From contig JAGBHM010000033.1 of NCBI GenBank assembly GCA_017935505.1, positions 62,001-126,000 on the forward strand: a stretch of DNA of 64,000 nucleotides, written 5' to 3'. Positions within the stretch are counted from its first letter, which is position 1. Each line of letters begins with the position of its first letter. The notes below the pieces were generated by a model. That model was not told the DNA's origin and ran no database searches. It saw nothing but the letters and a program-made list of their open reading frames with translations. The translations under genes and the position numbers were made by a program. Origin of the DNA: Bacteroidales bacterium (lineage in GTDB: Bacteria; Bacteroidota; Bacteroidia; Bacteroidales; UBA932). Positions 23,604 through 31,594 of this stretch are shown in pieces.

Positions 23604-23736
23604 GTTTCTGGAGTATAATGTTAGTCGTCGAGGCAAATATGATGCTTGGAGTGTATTGTTGCCTCCGGTCAAGGGAAAGAACAAGGAACAAGCCTATAGA
23701 ATTATAAGATTATAAACATGTAAATAACAGATAATT

Positions 23737-24228
23737 ATGGCAAAATAAAATAACTCACTCACAGAACTCCAAGCCCTCGAAGGCATTTATGAACATCTTT
23801 CCACCATCGACGATCTTGCAAAGGAAGTCGGGGCGATTTCAACTAGACTACGGAAGATAGAAGAGAGGTTGAAAGAGCCGATAGAAATAACGGATCCAAT
23901 CCTGAATCCAGGACATTCCCGCGAATACTCCCGTAACACCTGTATCTATGGTGCATTGATAAAGTCCATTGAGGCGTGTATGGTATTGACTGAGCAGAAG
24001 AAAGTTTTGAATGACATTGTTTCAGATGTCAGGCACGTCAAGTCTGCATTAGAAACCATCAAGAAAGATCAGACCAAGCAAAACAAGGCAACTGAAGATA
24101 TGATGATTGCAATTAAAGAGAACGTAGAAAACACCGAGTCTAACTATAAATTCGTATTTGCTATGTTCTTTTTTGTGGTAATCGCTCTTGCTATGCTTGC
24201 GGTTGCGCTGAGATTATGGTTGCTATAG
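23737..24228 (+). pseudogene. Membrane-anchored coiled-coil protein with an in-frame stop at codon 4
   Basis: ATG at 23737 is followed by GCA AAA TAA, then the same frame stays open for 160 codons: NNSLTELQALEGIYEHLSTI, a helical region IDDLAKEVGAISTRLRKIEERLKEP, a long coiled-coil-like segment (DVRHVKSALETIKKDQTKQNKATEDM), and a C-terminal membrane helix FVFAMFFFVVIALAMLAVALRLWLL. One change (TAA from AAA or CAA) would restore an uninterrupted gene. A shorter product from TTG 23869 is possible. It may be a recently broken gene, a readthrough case, or a sequencing error. The family is not recognised. Confidence 0.6.
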
Positions 24229-24344
24229 ATGGGAAGAATTCAGGAGGCCCCACAAGTTCGGTTGCTTGTGTCATACTTTGGCGCAAGTGAATCATATTTT
24301 TGTAAAACTGTTAGAGAAGGATTCTAAATAGACGAAGAAATTAC

Positions 24345-24352
24345 TATATTTG
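24345..24352 (+). promoter_or_regulatory. -7 promoter box upstream of the exonuclease gene
   Basis: TATATTTG matches TAnnTTTG exactly, about 105 bases before ATG 24457. A 15-codon ORF (24367-24414, MIMAKKGLTEARLQD then stop) lies between them and may be a leader or the remnant of a longer gene. The stretch 24229-24456 holds nothing else recognisable. Confidence 0.45.
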
Positions 24353-24456
24353 TAGGTTAAAATTTTATGATTATGGCAAAGAAAGGTTTAACTGAAGCGA
24401 GATTGCAGGATTAGGAGAGATTCGGAAAAAGAAGTTGAATAATCAGAACGCTATAT

Positions 24457-25404
24457 ATGGTAGGATTGAATTTTATTGCTCTTGACCTGGAAACAGCAAC
24501 ATGGGAAAAGTCGTCAATTTGTGAAATCGGTATTGCTATAGTCAGGGATTCCTGTGTTGTCGAGACAAAATCATGGCTGGTTAAGCCCTATCGGAACTGG
24601 TATGATCCCTTCAATATTTCTATTCACGGAATTACGCCTGAGATGACAAAGAATAGTCCTTCTTTCAAGGAAGTCTGGCGAGAAATTCAGCCGTACCTTG
24701 AGAATCAGGTAGTAGTTGCTCACAATACGGCGTTTGATATGTATGCTCTGAAGTATGCGTTTGAGGAGAATGGAATGCCATATCCAAACTTCAGGCATTT
24801 TTGTTCATATAGAGTTGCGAGATATTGCTTCAAAGATACATACAGCTATTCTTTGCCAATCGTCTGCGATGCAATGGGGATTCAGTTTAACTCGCATCAT
24901 AGGGCAGGGGCTGACGCAGAGGCTTGTGCAAAAGTATTCATCAAGTCTTTAGAACTGAGCGGTGCTGAAAATCTTGAAGAACTTCAGTCCAAATATGAAT
25001 TCAGATGTGGAAGATTTGCAGAAGGTATATTTGAGGGGCAGCGCTCTGTAAAGAAATCAGTTTCTTCTGGGAAGTCTATAAAGGAATATGTAGGTGACCC
25101 ATCCAAGATTGATGAATACAGTTACTTCTATCAGAAGTCAGTATGCTTTACCGGAACATGTAGGTGGGCAAGTCGTGACAAATTACTTCAGACTATTGCT
25201 GATATCGGAGGATTCCCTCAGAAAGGGGTAAATAAGTCAACACAAATACTGGTTGTCGGTCAACAAGATTATAGGCGCGTCGGAGAGGATGGTATGAGTA
25301 GCAAGCAGGAAAAAGCAATGGCGCTGAAAGATGCGGGACAAGATATTGAAGTTATGTCTGAGGAACAATTTTTGTCCATGCTGGGCGTCGAACTGGAGAA
25401 ATAA
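24457..25404 (+). CDS. DEDDh 3'-5' exonuclease with C-terminal BRCT domain (DnaQ-like)
   Basis: The protein has 315 residues. The exonuclease domain occupies about 1-165: motif I ALDLETAT (Asp and Glu), motif II VAHNTAFDMYAL near 90-100, and motif III HHRAGADAEACA near 148-158, which is the DEDDh set with all catalytic residues present. A linker (180-215) leads to a BRCT domain at about 225-312 (KSVCFTGTCRWASRDKLLQTIADIGGFPQKGVNKSTQILVVG). DnaQ-BRCT proteins are widespread; proposed roles are nucleic-acid trimming or repair at DNA ends. It is followed 15 bases later by a DUF2971 gene, and the two probably form an operon. Confidence 0.9.
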   Translation: MVGLNFIALDLETATWEKSSICEIGIAIVRDSCVVETKSWLVKPYRNWYDPFNISIHGITPEMTKNSPSFKEVWREIQPYLENQVVVAHNTAFDMYALKYAFEENGMPYPNFRHFCSYRVARYCFKDTYSYSLPIVCDAMGIQFNSHHRAGADAEACAKVFIKSLELSGAENLEELQSKYEFRCGRFAEGIFEGQRSVKKSVSSGKSIKEYVGDPSKIDEYSYFYQKSVCFTGTCRWASRDKLLQTIADIGGFPQKGVNKSTQILVVGQQDYRRVGEDGMSSKQEKAMALKDAGQDIEVMSEEQFLSMLGVELEK

Positions 25405-25419
25405 GAATCAGATATTTAT

Positions 25420-26475
25420 ATGGAAGCAAACAAAAATGGATTTAAGAACTTGCTGGAGCAGGTGGTCATTCCTGAAGCTTTGACATTGGAAGAAAGAGAA
25501 CCTTTCCTTAGAACACTGATGGAATATGTGCATAGTATAAAACCATCTAAGCTGTTTCGGTATAGAGAATGTTCAGAAATGCAGTTTGATGCTTTCTATC
25601 ACGATAACATCTATGCTTCTACTGCAGATAAATTTAATGACCCGTATGATTGCTTGTTGAGATTCGATAAGAAGTTCATCTACGATTCAATAAATAAGGG
25701 TACGTCAAAAGAGAATATCAAGCAATTACGGAATTATTTGAAAGATGGCAATGAAATGCCAACTTCATTGAAACTTTTATATGGAGAAGAACTCTCGCAG
25801 CAGTTAAAAGAAGTTTTGCAGAATGCTTCAGATCAGGACTTAGATAATTATGAGGCATCTTTCAATCTTTCAAGGGAAGTTTTTGATTCAAATATCGAAG
25901 CCGTATTAAACAATGCGGTAATCTATTTTAAACAACAAGCTCATGTGGCCTGTTTCAGCGAAACGATAAAGTCTGTCACAATGTGGTCTCACTATGCTAA
26001 ATCTCATACTGGGTTTGCATTGGAATATGATTTGCGTAATATTGATTTGAAATGTGATAATTGTGCTCAGAAACTGGACTGTCCGAATAGAATCATCCAC
26101 AACCTATATCCTGTGATTTATACCAGACGAAGATACGATGCAACGAATTTTGTCGATTGCTATCTAGGACGCAATTTTGGCCTAGGAACAATGGTAGATG
26201 ATATTCTATTCTTTAATAAGGCCGCGTTGTATAAGTCACCCCAGTGGAGCTATGAAAAAGAGTGGCGTTTGTTTTTGGACAAGAAAGATTCCTATGGCTT
26301 GTCTTGCCTGATTGCTAAGATAAAGCCGAAAGCAATATATTACGGAAACAACATCTCTCCAATCAATAAGAAGATATTAAGCGATATGGCGAAAGAAAAA
26401 GGCCTAAAAGAATATCAGATGTACATCGATCTTCAGTCAGAAAGTTATTCAATGAGGTATAGGAAAACCAAGTAA
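25420..26475 (+). CDS. DUF2971 domain-containing protein
   Basis: The protein has 351 residues and is cytoplasmic. The DUF2971 signature is visible in FRYRECSEMQFDAFYHDNIYASTADKFNDPYDCLL near 47-82, in AHVACFSETIKSVTMWSHYAKSHTGFALEYD near 169-199, and in YEKEWRLFLDKK near 278-290. Cys pairs in the middle (KCDNCAQKLDCPNR) may bind metal. The biochemical activity of DUF2971 is unknown; members often lie in variable or defence-rich regions. It follows the exonuclease-BRCT gene by 15 bases. Two weak stem-loops come after it. Confidence 0.85.
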   Translation: MEANKNGFKNLLEQVVIPEALTLEEREPFLRTLMEYVHSIKPSKLFRYRECSEMQFDAFYHDNIYASTADKFNDPYDCLLRFDKKFIYDSINKGTSKENIKQLRNYLKDGNEMPTSLKLLYGEELSQQLKEVLQNASDQDLDNYEASFNLSREVFDSNIEAVLNNAVIYFKQQAHVACFSETIKSVTMWSHYAKSHTGFALEYDLRNIDLKCDNCAQKLDCPNRIIHNLYPVIYTRRRYDATNFVDCYLGRNFGLGTMVDDILFFNKAALYKSPQWSYEKEWRLFLDKKDSYGLSCLIAKIKPKAIYYGNNISPINKKILSDMAKEKGLKEYQMYIDLQSESYSMRYRKTK

Positions 26476-26698
26476 CACCCCCAGTTTAACAAATGTTTAA
26501 CAAGTAAAACAAAATCACCCTCCCAGACACCTGAGAGAGCGATTCTTATAATCTGGGATTAACCCTCTGCAAGGGTTTTTCCTACCTCCGCGGGCCATCA
26601 TCAAGTTGAAGCAAATTGGCATTCTGCTGGCGCAGATGCCTTTTTTTGCACACCTCTGTCCCTTACGAAAACGAGTTTTCGACGCTCCTTCGGCATAT
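26476..26698. other. Gene-free stretch with stem-loops between DUF2971 gene and tRNA-Arg
   Basis: A 7-base inverted repeat TCCCAGA/TCTGGGA (26521-26527, 26552-26558) is followed by AACCCT-CTGCA-AGGGTT plus TTT (26561-26580), possibly a terminator of the DUF2971 gene. A third hairpin CGAAAAC/GTTTTCG lies near 26667-26682. Short frames that cross this region and the tRNA are spurious. Confidence 0.5.
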
Positions 26699-26731
26699 AA
26701 AAAAATCGCACAACCAAAGGTTGCGCGATTT
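26699..26731 (-). terminator. Terminator of tRNA-Arg
   Basis: On the minus strand a 13-base stem (26719-26731 with 26703-26715, one G-U pair) has a 3-base loop and a run of seven T. It begins 11 bases after the tRNA. Confidence 0.85.
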
Positions 26732-26741
26732 GCTTCTTTTG

Positions 26742-26815
26742 TGATTCGGTTGGGATTCGAACCCAAGACCCACAGCTTAGAAGGCTGTTGCTCTATCCAG
26801 CTGAGCTACCGAACC
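26742..26815 (-). tRNA. tRNA-Arg (anticodon TCT)
   Basis: The cloverleaf is on the minus strand. The acceptor stem pairs GGTTCGG with CCGAATC, the D-arm has AGCTCAGCTGGATAGAGC, the anticodon loop is CT-TCT-AA, and the T-arm has GGTTCGAATCC. The discriminator base is A and CCA is not encoded. The length is 74 bases. A TATCTTTG -7 box lies 30 bases upstream at 26845-26852. Confidence 0.95.
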
Positions 26816-26909
26816 AATCCCTAGCTTTCTTTCGAAAGCGGTTGCAAAGATAGAAATAAAATTTGTATTTGAAAATTTTTTAGCTGCTTTTTTGCAATTA
26901 TTGTGTTGT

Positions 26910-27791
26910 TTACAGTGGTGTGGCTACTCGTATGCCCACGGTGCTTTTGCCAGATTTGGCATATTCTTCCAATGTTTTCTTTTCAATTACCACCTTCATG
27001 GCGCCCATCGAGGCATGAATGAAGGTGAGGCGTCCGTTTTCCCAATATGCAATGCCTACATGTGAAAGATCGAGTCCTTTTGTGGAGGTGCAGAAGCCAA
27101 AAATGTCGCCTGTATTGATTTTATGGGCATATTCTTCGATTTTGTCATTTGGAATATAGTAGTATTCGTGTGAGTTGAGGTACTCCTCAGCCTGCTTGAT
27201 TTTTGCTATGTTGGCTGCATTGCCCTTAAGATGTTTGTATCTGTCGGATTTTTCGGTCATAAAGGAGAATTTCTGGTTCAGTGGAGTATTTGCAATATCT
27301 CTGCTTATCTCTTTTATCAAACCGTTTTTTTCGGCCTGCAGAAGCCATTCACTGGTGTAGTGGATACGGCTGGGATATCCGTCAACAATGCCGTTGCGGT
27401 ATCTGAGATTCTGAATGTTGCGGCAGAAGTTGGCATAGCTTGTATCTGCACTTCTGGCGGTCTGAACAAGTGCAAGGCAAGACTCTACAAAGAGAATGCA
27501 GTCTGTTTCTTCTAAATTTACATAGAGTTCCTCCTTGCTGCCTCTTTCAAGTGTATTTGCCACATATGGAGTCTCAAGCCTCATAAGGGCCGCTTTGGCA
27601 ATCAGCTCTCTTGCCGGAAGGTTTCGGTTTGCATGGAGCTCTTTCATAATTTTTCCATAACCCGACAGCTGATCATTGCAGCATGTACATTTGTGGACAG
27701 ACTGTGCCTCCATTCTGCAAGGGGAGCCGAAGCATCCGCAGAATATGGCAAAAATCAGTGCCAAAACCATTGTTCTCACTCTTTTCATCAT
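26910..27791 (-). CDS. DUF1460-family secreted cysteine hydrolase (N-acetylmuramoyl-L-alanine amidase-like)
   Basis: The protein has 293 residues with a signal peptide (about 1-26). The DUF1460 core has the nucleophile Cys in NLEETDCILFVESCLAL near 112-128, the Tyr-rich RIHYTSEWL segment near 162, and the catalytic His in GLDLSHVGIAYW near 238-249, followed by IHASMG. These are NlpC/P60-fold amidases that act on peptidoglycan fragments or stem peptides in the periplasm. A possible lipobox (GCFGSPC) is weak. The gene has its own promoter (27812-27843), overlapping the ilv operon terminator, so it is not part of that operon. Confidence 0.88.
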   Translation of the reverse strand: MMKRVRTMVLALIFAIFCGCFGSPCRMEAQSVHKCTCCNDQLSGYGKIMKELHANRNLPARELIAKAALMRLETPYVANTLERGSKEELYVNLEETDCILFVESCLALVQTARSADTSYANFCRNIQNLRYRNGIVDGYPSRIHYTSEWLLQAEKNGLIKEISRDIANTPLNQKFSFMTEKSDRYKHLKGNAANIAKIKQAEEYLNSHEYYYIPNDKIEEYAHKINTGDIFGFCTSTKGLDLSHVGIAYWENGRLTFIHASMGAMKVVIEKKTLEEYAKSGKSTVGIRVATPL

Positions 27792-27811
27792 TCCAGTTTT
27801 TATCAGTTATG

Positions 27812-27843
27812 CAAAAATAGGCAAAATGGTGCAAAAAAAACAA
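27812..27843 (-). promoter_or_regulatory. Promoter of the DUF1460 gene
   Basis: The minus strand carries TTG (27843-27841), a 21-base spacer and TATTTTTG (27819-27812). The -33 part lies inside the terminator of the upstream operon. Confidence 0.6.
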
Positions 27844-27871
27844 CCATATGGACTTGAGTTGCCATATGATT
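27833..27871 (-). terminator. Terminator of the ilv operon
   Basis: On the minus strand a 10-base stem (27862-27871 with 27842-27851, one G-U pair) is followed by G and eight T. It lies 25 bases after the ilvE stop. Confidence 0.8.
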
Positions 27872-27895
27872 GCCTTTTATATGAGTCTGAATGTT

Positions 27896-28915
27896 TTACA
27901 GAACTACACACCAGCCATGTGTATCCTCAACTTCTCCGTATTGGATACCTGTAAGATGGTTGTAGAGTTTGCGGCTTATAGGGCCTGCAGCCTGGTAACT
28001 GTAAGATTTTGTGCACTCCTCACCGCAGATTGACGGTTTGTCATCAATTCTGGCAACCGGTGTGATTACTACTGCTGTTCCGCACTCACCAACCTCTTCG
28101 AATGTTGAAAGCTCCTCTACAGGAATAGGGCGTCTTTCTGTTTTATATCCGAGATCTTTGGCCACTTGCTCCAATGATTTGTTGGTGATTGAAGGCAATA
28201 CAGTGCTTGAATCAGGTGTGATGTAGGTATTCTCCTTTATGCCAAAGAAATTTGAAGATGAGAATTCGTCAATAAATTTATTCTCTTTAGGGTCGAGGTA
28301 CAATACAGCCGGATAGCCAGCCTTCTTTGCCTGTATACCGGCATAAAGTGAGGCAGCATAGTTTCCTCCAACTTTGTAAGAACCGCTTCCTTTAGGTGCA
28401 GCCCTGTCGTACTCCCTCGATATTACAGCAGGAACAGGGGCATCAATTCCACCTGCGTAAGCTCCTACAGGGGCAACCATAATCATAAAGAGTACTTCAT
28501 CAGAAGGTTTTACACCCAATTGCGGACCTATACCGATGAGAGTAGGGCGGATATAGAGAGAAGCCCTTGTCTCATAAGGAGGTATAAATTCTTTATTTTC
28601 AAGTACAACCTGTTTTACCATCTCCACAAACATCTCTTCACTTGGAGATGCTATGCCAAGATAGTTTGCTGAACGGATAAGCCTTTTTGCATTCTCATCC
28701 GGACGGAATATCCTTATTTTACCATCTTTGCAGTTGAATGCCTTGAGGCCTTCAAAACACTCTACACCATAATGCAGTGATGCTGATAATGAACTGATGG
28801 TAATATCATCACATGTGCGGCTCTCCACATGGCCCCATTTGCCCTCTTTGTACGATGCACACACCATTGTGTTTGTCTTTGTATAGTTGAATGCCAATTT
28901 ACTCCAGTCAATCAT
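27896..28915 (-). CDS. ilvE: Branched-chain amino acid aminotransferase
   Basis: The protein has 339 residues, the usual length of the longer class-IV branched-chain enzymes. The PLP lysine is in GSGSYKVGGNYAASL near 200; substrate and PLP contacts include SLHYGVECFEGLKAF near 50, YIRPTLIG near 127 and EFSSSNFFGIKEN near 235. It performs the last step of valine, isoleucine and leucine synthesis, transferring the amino group from glutamate to the 2-oxoacid. It is the last gene of the ilvD-ilvB-ilvN-ilvC-ilvA-ilvE operon, 23 bases after ilvA, and is followed by a terminator. Control is probably through the ilv attenuator about 6 kb upstream. Confidence 0.95.
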   Translation of the reverse strand: MIDWSKLAFNYTKTNTMVCASYKEGKWGHVESRTCDDITISSLSASLHYGVECFEGLKAFNCKDGKIRIFRPDENAKRLIRSANYLGIASPSEEMFVEMVKQVVLENKEFIPPYETRASLYIRPTLIGIGPQLGVKPSDEVLFMIMVAPVGAYAGGIDAPVPAVISREYDRAAPKGSGSYKVGGNYAASLYAGIQAKKAGYPAVLYLDPKENKFIDEFSSSNFFGIKENTYITPDSSTVLPSITNKSLEQVAKDLGYKTERRPIPVEELSTFEEVGECGTAVVITPVARIDDKPSICGEECTKSYSYQAAGPISRKLYNHLTGIQYGEVEDTHGWCVVL

Positions 28916-28938
28916 GATTATCTGTGATAATTAAATTG

Positions 28939-30198
28939 TTATATTAAAAATTCAAAAAGGTCTTTCTTCTCATTGAGATACTCATAAACTATTCCCTGTT
29001 CATTCATCCTGCGGATGAGATTTTTGTAGTCCTGCTCACATGTAACCTCGATTCCTATTACGGCAGGTCCCTTCTCTTTATTAAATTTTTTTATGTATGA
29101 GAAGTGTGTAATGTCGTCATTTGGTCCGAGCACATCCCTTATAAAGCGTAGCAGAGCTCCTGAACGTTGTGGAAACCTTATTATGAAATAGTGCTTGAGG
29201 CTCTCGTACAGAAGAGATTTTTCCCTTATCTCCTCCATTCTTGTGATGTCATTGTTGCTTCCGCTTACTATGCATACCACATTTTTGCCTTTGATTTTGT
29301 CGGCATAAAATCTCAATGCTGCAGCGGCAAGGGCTCCGGCAGGTTCCACAACAATTGCACTTTTGTTGTAGAGTTCAAGTATTTCCGAACATACAGCACC
29401 CTCCGGAACAATCACAATATCATCAAGAACACTCTTGCATATTTCATAAGTATAATCGCCTACTCTCTTTACTGCAGCTCCGTCTACAAATTTATCAATT
29501 TTTTCAAGTTCTGTAACCTTTCCCGCATTAAGTGATGCATACATTCCGGCAGCACCAGCAGGTTCCACACCTATGATGCGGGTTTCCGGACTTATCTGCC
29601 TGATATATGAACCAACTCCGGAGGCAAGGCCTCCACCACCTATCGGAATAAAGATGTAGTCAATTTTACTTTTGCTCTCCTGCATTATTTCCATTCCTAT
29701 AGTTCCTTGACCTTCAATTATTTTAGGATCGTCAAACGGAGGAATGAATGTTTTTTTGTTGTTTGAGGCATACTCTTTTGCCGCAGTGTTGGATTCATCA
29801 AATGTATCTCCCTGCAGGATTATCTCGATACATCCGTTTCCAAACATCCTTACCTGCTCAATCTTCTGCTTTGGAGTTGTTGCAGGCATGAATATTTCAC
29901 CTTTTATGCCCAATCTCTTGCATGAAAGGGCCACACCCTGGGCATGGTTTCCGGCACTGGCGCAGACTACACCGTTTGCAAGCTGCTCAGCCGAAAGACT
30001 TTTAATTTTATTGTACGCTCCCCTTATTTTGTAGGAGCGTACAATTTGTAGATCTTCCCTCTTCAGAAATACATTGGCATCATATTTTCCCGACAAATGC
30101 ATATTCTCCATCAGTGGAGTGGGGGATATGATGTCGGCCAACGTTATTTTTGCATTGGCAATATCCTGAAGTTTAGGGAAATAGGTATCTTTTGCCAT
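28939..30198 (-). CDS. ilvA: Biosynthetic threonine ammonia-lyase (threonine dehydratase)
   Basis: The protein has 419 residues from ATG 30198; an ORF start at 30267 would overlap ilvC, and MAKDTYFPKLQDIANAKI is the natural N-terminus. The PLP Lys is in QIVRSYKIRGAYNKI near 50-64, and the phosphate-binding Gly loop GGGGLASG lies near 180. The C-terminal 85 residues (HYFIIRFPQRSGALLRFIRDVLGP) form one ACT-like regulatory domain, as in the shorter biosynthetic enzymes. It converts threonine to 2-oxobutanoate, the committed step of isoleucine synthesis, and is probably inhibited by isoleucine through the ACT-like domain. It starts 10 bases after ilvC. Confidence 0.93.
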   Translation of the reverse strand: MAKDTYFPKLQDIANAKITLADIISPTPLMENMHLSGKYDANVFLKREDLQIVRSYKIRGAYNKIKSLSAEQLANGVVCASAGNHAQGVALSCKRLGIKGEIFMPATTPKQKIEQVRMFGNGCIEIILQGDTFDESNTAAKEYASNNKKTFIPPFDDPKIIEGQGTIGMEIMQESKSKIDYIFIPIGGGGLASGVGSYIRQISPETRIIGVEPAGAAGMYASLNAGKVTELEKIDKFVDGAAVKRVGDYTYEICKSVLDDIVIVPEGAVCSEILELYNKSAIVVEPAGALAAAALRFYADKIKGKNVVCIVSGSNNDITRMEEIREKSLLYESLKHYFIIRFPQRSGALLRFIRDVLGPNDDITHFSYIKKFNKEKGPAVIGIEVTCEQDYKNLIRRMNEQGIVYEYLNEKKDLFEFLI

Positions 30199-30208
30199 TA
30201 TATCTGTC

Positions 30209-31258
30209 TTATTTGTTTCTCTCAGGACGCAGTGAACGCACAACCTCACCGGCTCTCCACATTTCACTCTCTCTCATCTCTTTAAGCTCAGCCTCCAATT
30301 TTACTCTGTAATCTGGCTTGCTATTTGAATCAATTGAGATCTGTGCCTCGTTACCACATTTCACCTCATTGTACAGCTCCTGGAATACAGGCAATGTAGC
30401 ATCGCGGAATTTCTTCCACCAGTCCAAAGCACCTCTTTGTGCAGTGGTAGAGCAGTTTGCATACATCCAGTCCATACCGTTTTCAGCAATAAGTGGCATG
30501 AGACTCTGTGAAAGCTCCTCAACAGTCTCGTTGAATGCTTCTGAAGGAGTGTGGCCATTGTCTCTAAGTGTCTGATATTGTGCTGCAAATATGCCTTGGA
30601 TTGCTCCCATGAGGGTTCCTCTCTCACCTGTAAGATCTGAGTAAACCTCTTTCTTGAATGTGGTCTCAAAGAGATATCCACTTCCGATACCTACGCCAAG
30701 GGCGATAACTCTGTCGTGAGCTTTGCCGGTAGCATCCTGATATATTGCATATGATGAGTTCAAACCTCTTCCCTCAAGGAACAATCTTCTCAATGATGTT
30801 CCTGATCCTTTAGGGGCAACGAGTATAACATCTACATCTGCAGGAGGTACAATTCCTGTTCTGTCTGAATAGGTGATGCCAAAGCCATGTGAGAAGTAGA
30901 GTGCTTTACCGGCTGTAAGGTGTTTTTTTACTGTAGGCCAAACTGCAATCTGTCCTGCATCTGAAAGAAGGTATTGTATGATTGTACCTTTTTCGCATGC
31001 CTCGTCGATTTCAAAGAGGGTCTCACCTGGTACCCAGCCATCTGCAACAGCCTTATCCCATGTTTTTGAGCCTTTTCTCTGTCCTACTATAACATTGAAT
31101 CCGTTGTCTTTAAGGTTCAATGCCTGACCAGGTCCCTGAACTCCATATCCTATTACTGCAATTGTTTCATTTTTAAGTACTTCTTTTGCTTTTTCCAAAG
31201 GAAACTCTTCGCGGGTTCTTACTTGCTCTTCTACTCCGCCAAAATTCATTGTTGCCAT
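30209..31258 (-). CDS. ilvC: Ketol-acid reductoisomerase
   Basis: The protein has 349 residues, class I size. The Rossmann NADPH motif is IAVIGYGVQGPGQALNLKDNG near 34-54, followed by VIVGQRKGSKTWDKA. The KARI domain has the metal-binding DLTGERGTLMGAIQG near 207-221 and a C-terminal ETVEELSQSLMPLIAENGMDWMYANCS. It isomerises and reduces acetolactate or acetohydroxybutyrate to dihydroxy acids. The N-terminal FGGVEEQVRTREEFPLEKA extension is common in Bacteroidota. It is the fourth gene of the ilv operon, 50 bases after ilvN and 10 before ilvA. Confidence 0.95.
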   Translation of the reverse strand: MATMNFGGVEEQVRTREEFPLEKAKEVLKNETIAVIGYGVQGPGQALNLKDNGFNVIVGQRKGSKTWDKAVADGWVPGETLFEIDEACEKGTIIQYLLSDAGQIAVWPTVKKHLTAGKALYFSHGFGITYSDRTGIVPPADVDVILVAPKGSGTSLRRLFLEGRGLNSSYAIYQDATGKAHDRVIALGVGIGSGYLFETTFKKEVYSDLTGERGTLMGAIQGIFAAQYQTLRDNGHTPSEAFNETVEELSQSLMPLIAENGMDWMYANCSTTAQRGALDWWKKFRDATLPVFQELYNEVKCGNEAQISIDSNSKPDYRVKLEAELKEMRESEMWRAGEVVRSLRPERNK

Positions 31259-31308
31259 AATTTATATAAATTAAAAGTGTTTGTAATCAGTTTGTTATAT
31301 TGCCGGTG

Positions 31309-31554
31309 TTATACGGCTTTTGCATATTGTACGCTTGTCAGATCAACAATATTGTTCATCTGGTTTACAATTCTTACTATCAACTCTTCCGATGCGTTTG
31401 CACATATCTGGTATCTGCTCTCACCATTCTCAGACTGTGACAGCATAAAACTCTCTACTGGAATATTTTTCTGCAAATAGAGGGAGGTTATCCTGTTCAA
31501 TACGTCAACCCTGTTTTTGCCAAATGCGGTTACTGTAAATTTCTGTAATTCCAT
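31309..31554 (-). CDS. ilvN: Acetolactate synthase small subunit, single ACT domain (IlvM-like)
   Basis: The protein has 81 residues, only one ACT domain (FTVTAFGKNRVDVLNRITSLYLQKNIPVESFMLSQSENG near 6-45). It lacks the C-terminal domain of full IlvN/IlvH proteins of about 160-190 residues, and in size resembles E. coli IlvM. It is the regulatory partner of IlvB and binds branched-chain amino acids at the ACT interface in the family. It lies 40 bases after ilvB. The symbol follows operon position; ilvM would be equally fair. Confidence 0.85.
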   Translation of the reverse strand: MELQKFTVTAFGKNRVDVLNRITSLYLQKNIPVESFMLSQSENGESRYQICANASEELIVRIVNQMNNIVDLTSVQYAKAV

Positions 31555-31594
31555 ACTATCTATTGTTTACTCAAGTTATCAAATCAATTCTCTA

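Noticed and set aside
24367..24414. 15-codon ORF MIMAKKGLTEARLQD before the exonuclease gene
   Set aside because: Too short to call a gene and no amino acid bias of a leader peptide; noted only as a possible remnant.
22129..26475. Possible integrative element with attachment repeats next to tRNA-Arg
   Set aside because: No integrase, no relaxase and no repeat of the tRNA 3' end could be seen by eye, so no element boundaries are claimed.
26515..26824. Frames on both strands across tRNA-Arg (83 and 72 codons)
   Set aside because: They run through the tRNA and its terminator; this kind of tRNA-spanning frame is a common false gene.
30199..30267. Longer N-terminus for IlvA beginning at 30267
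   Set aside because: It overlaps the end of ilvC in another frame and its residues (MKCGEPVRLCVHCVL) do not resemble threonine dehydratases; MAKDTYFPKL at 30198 does.
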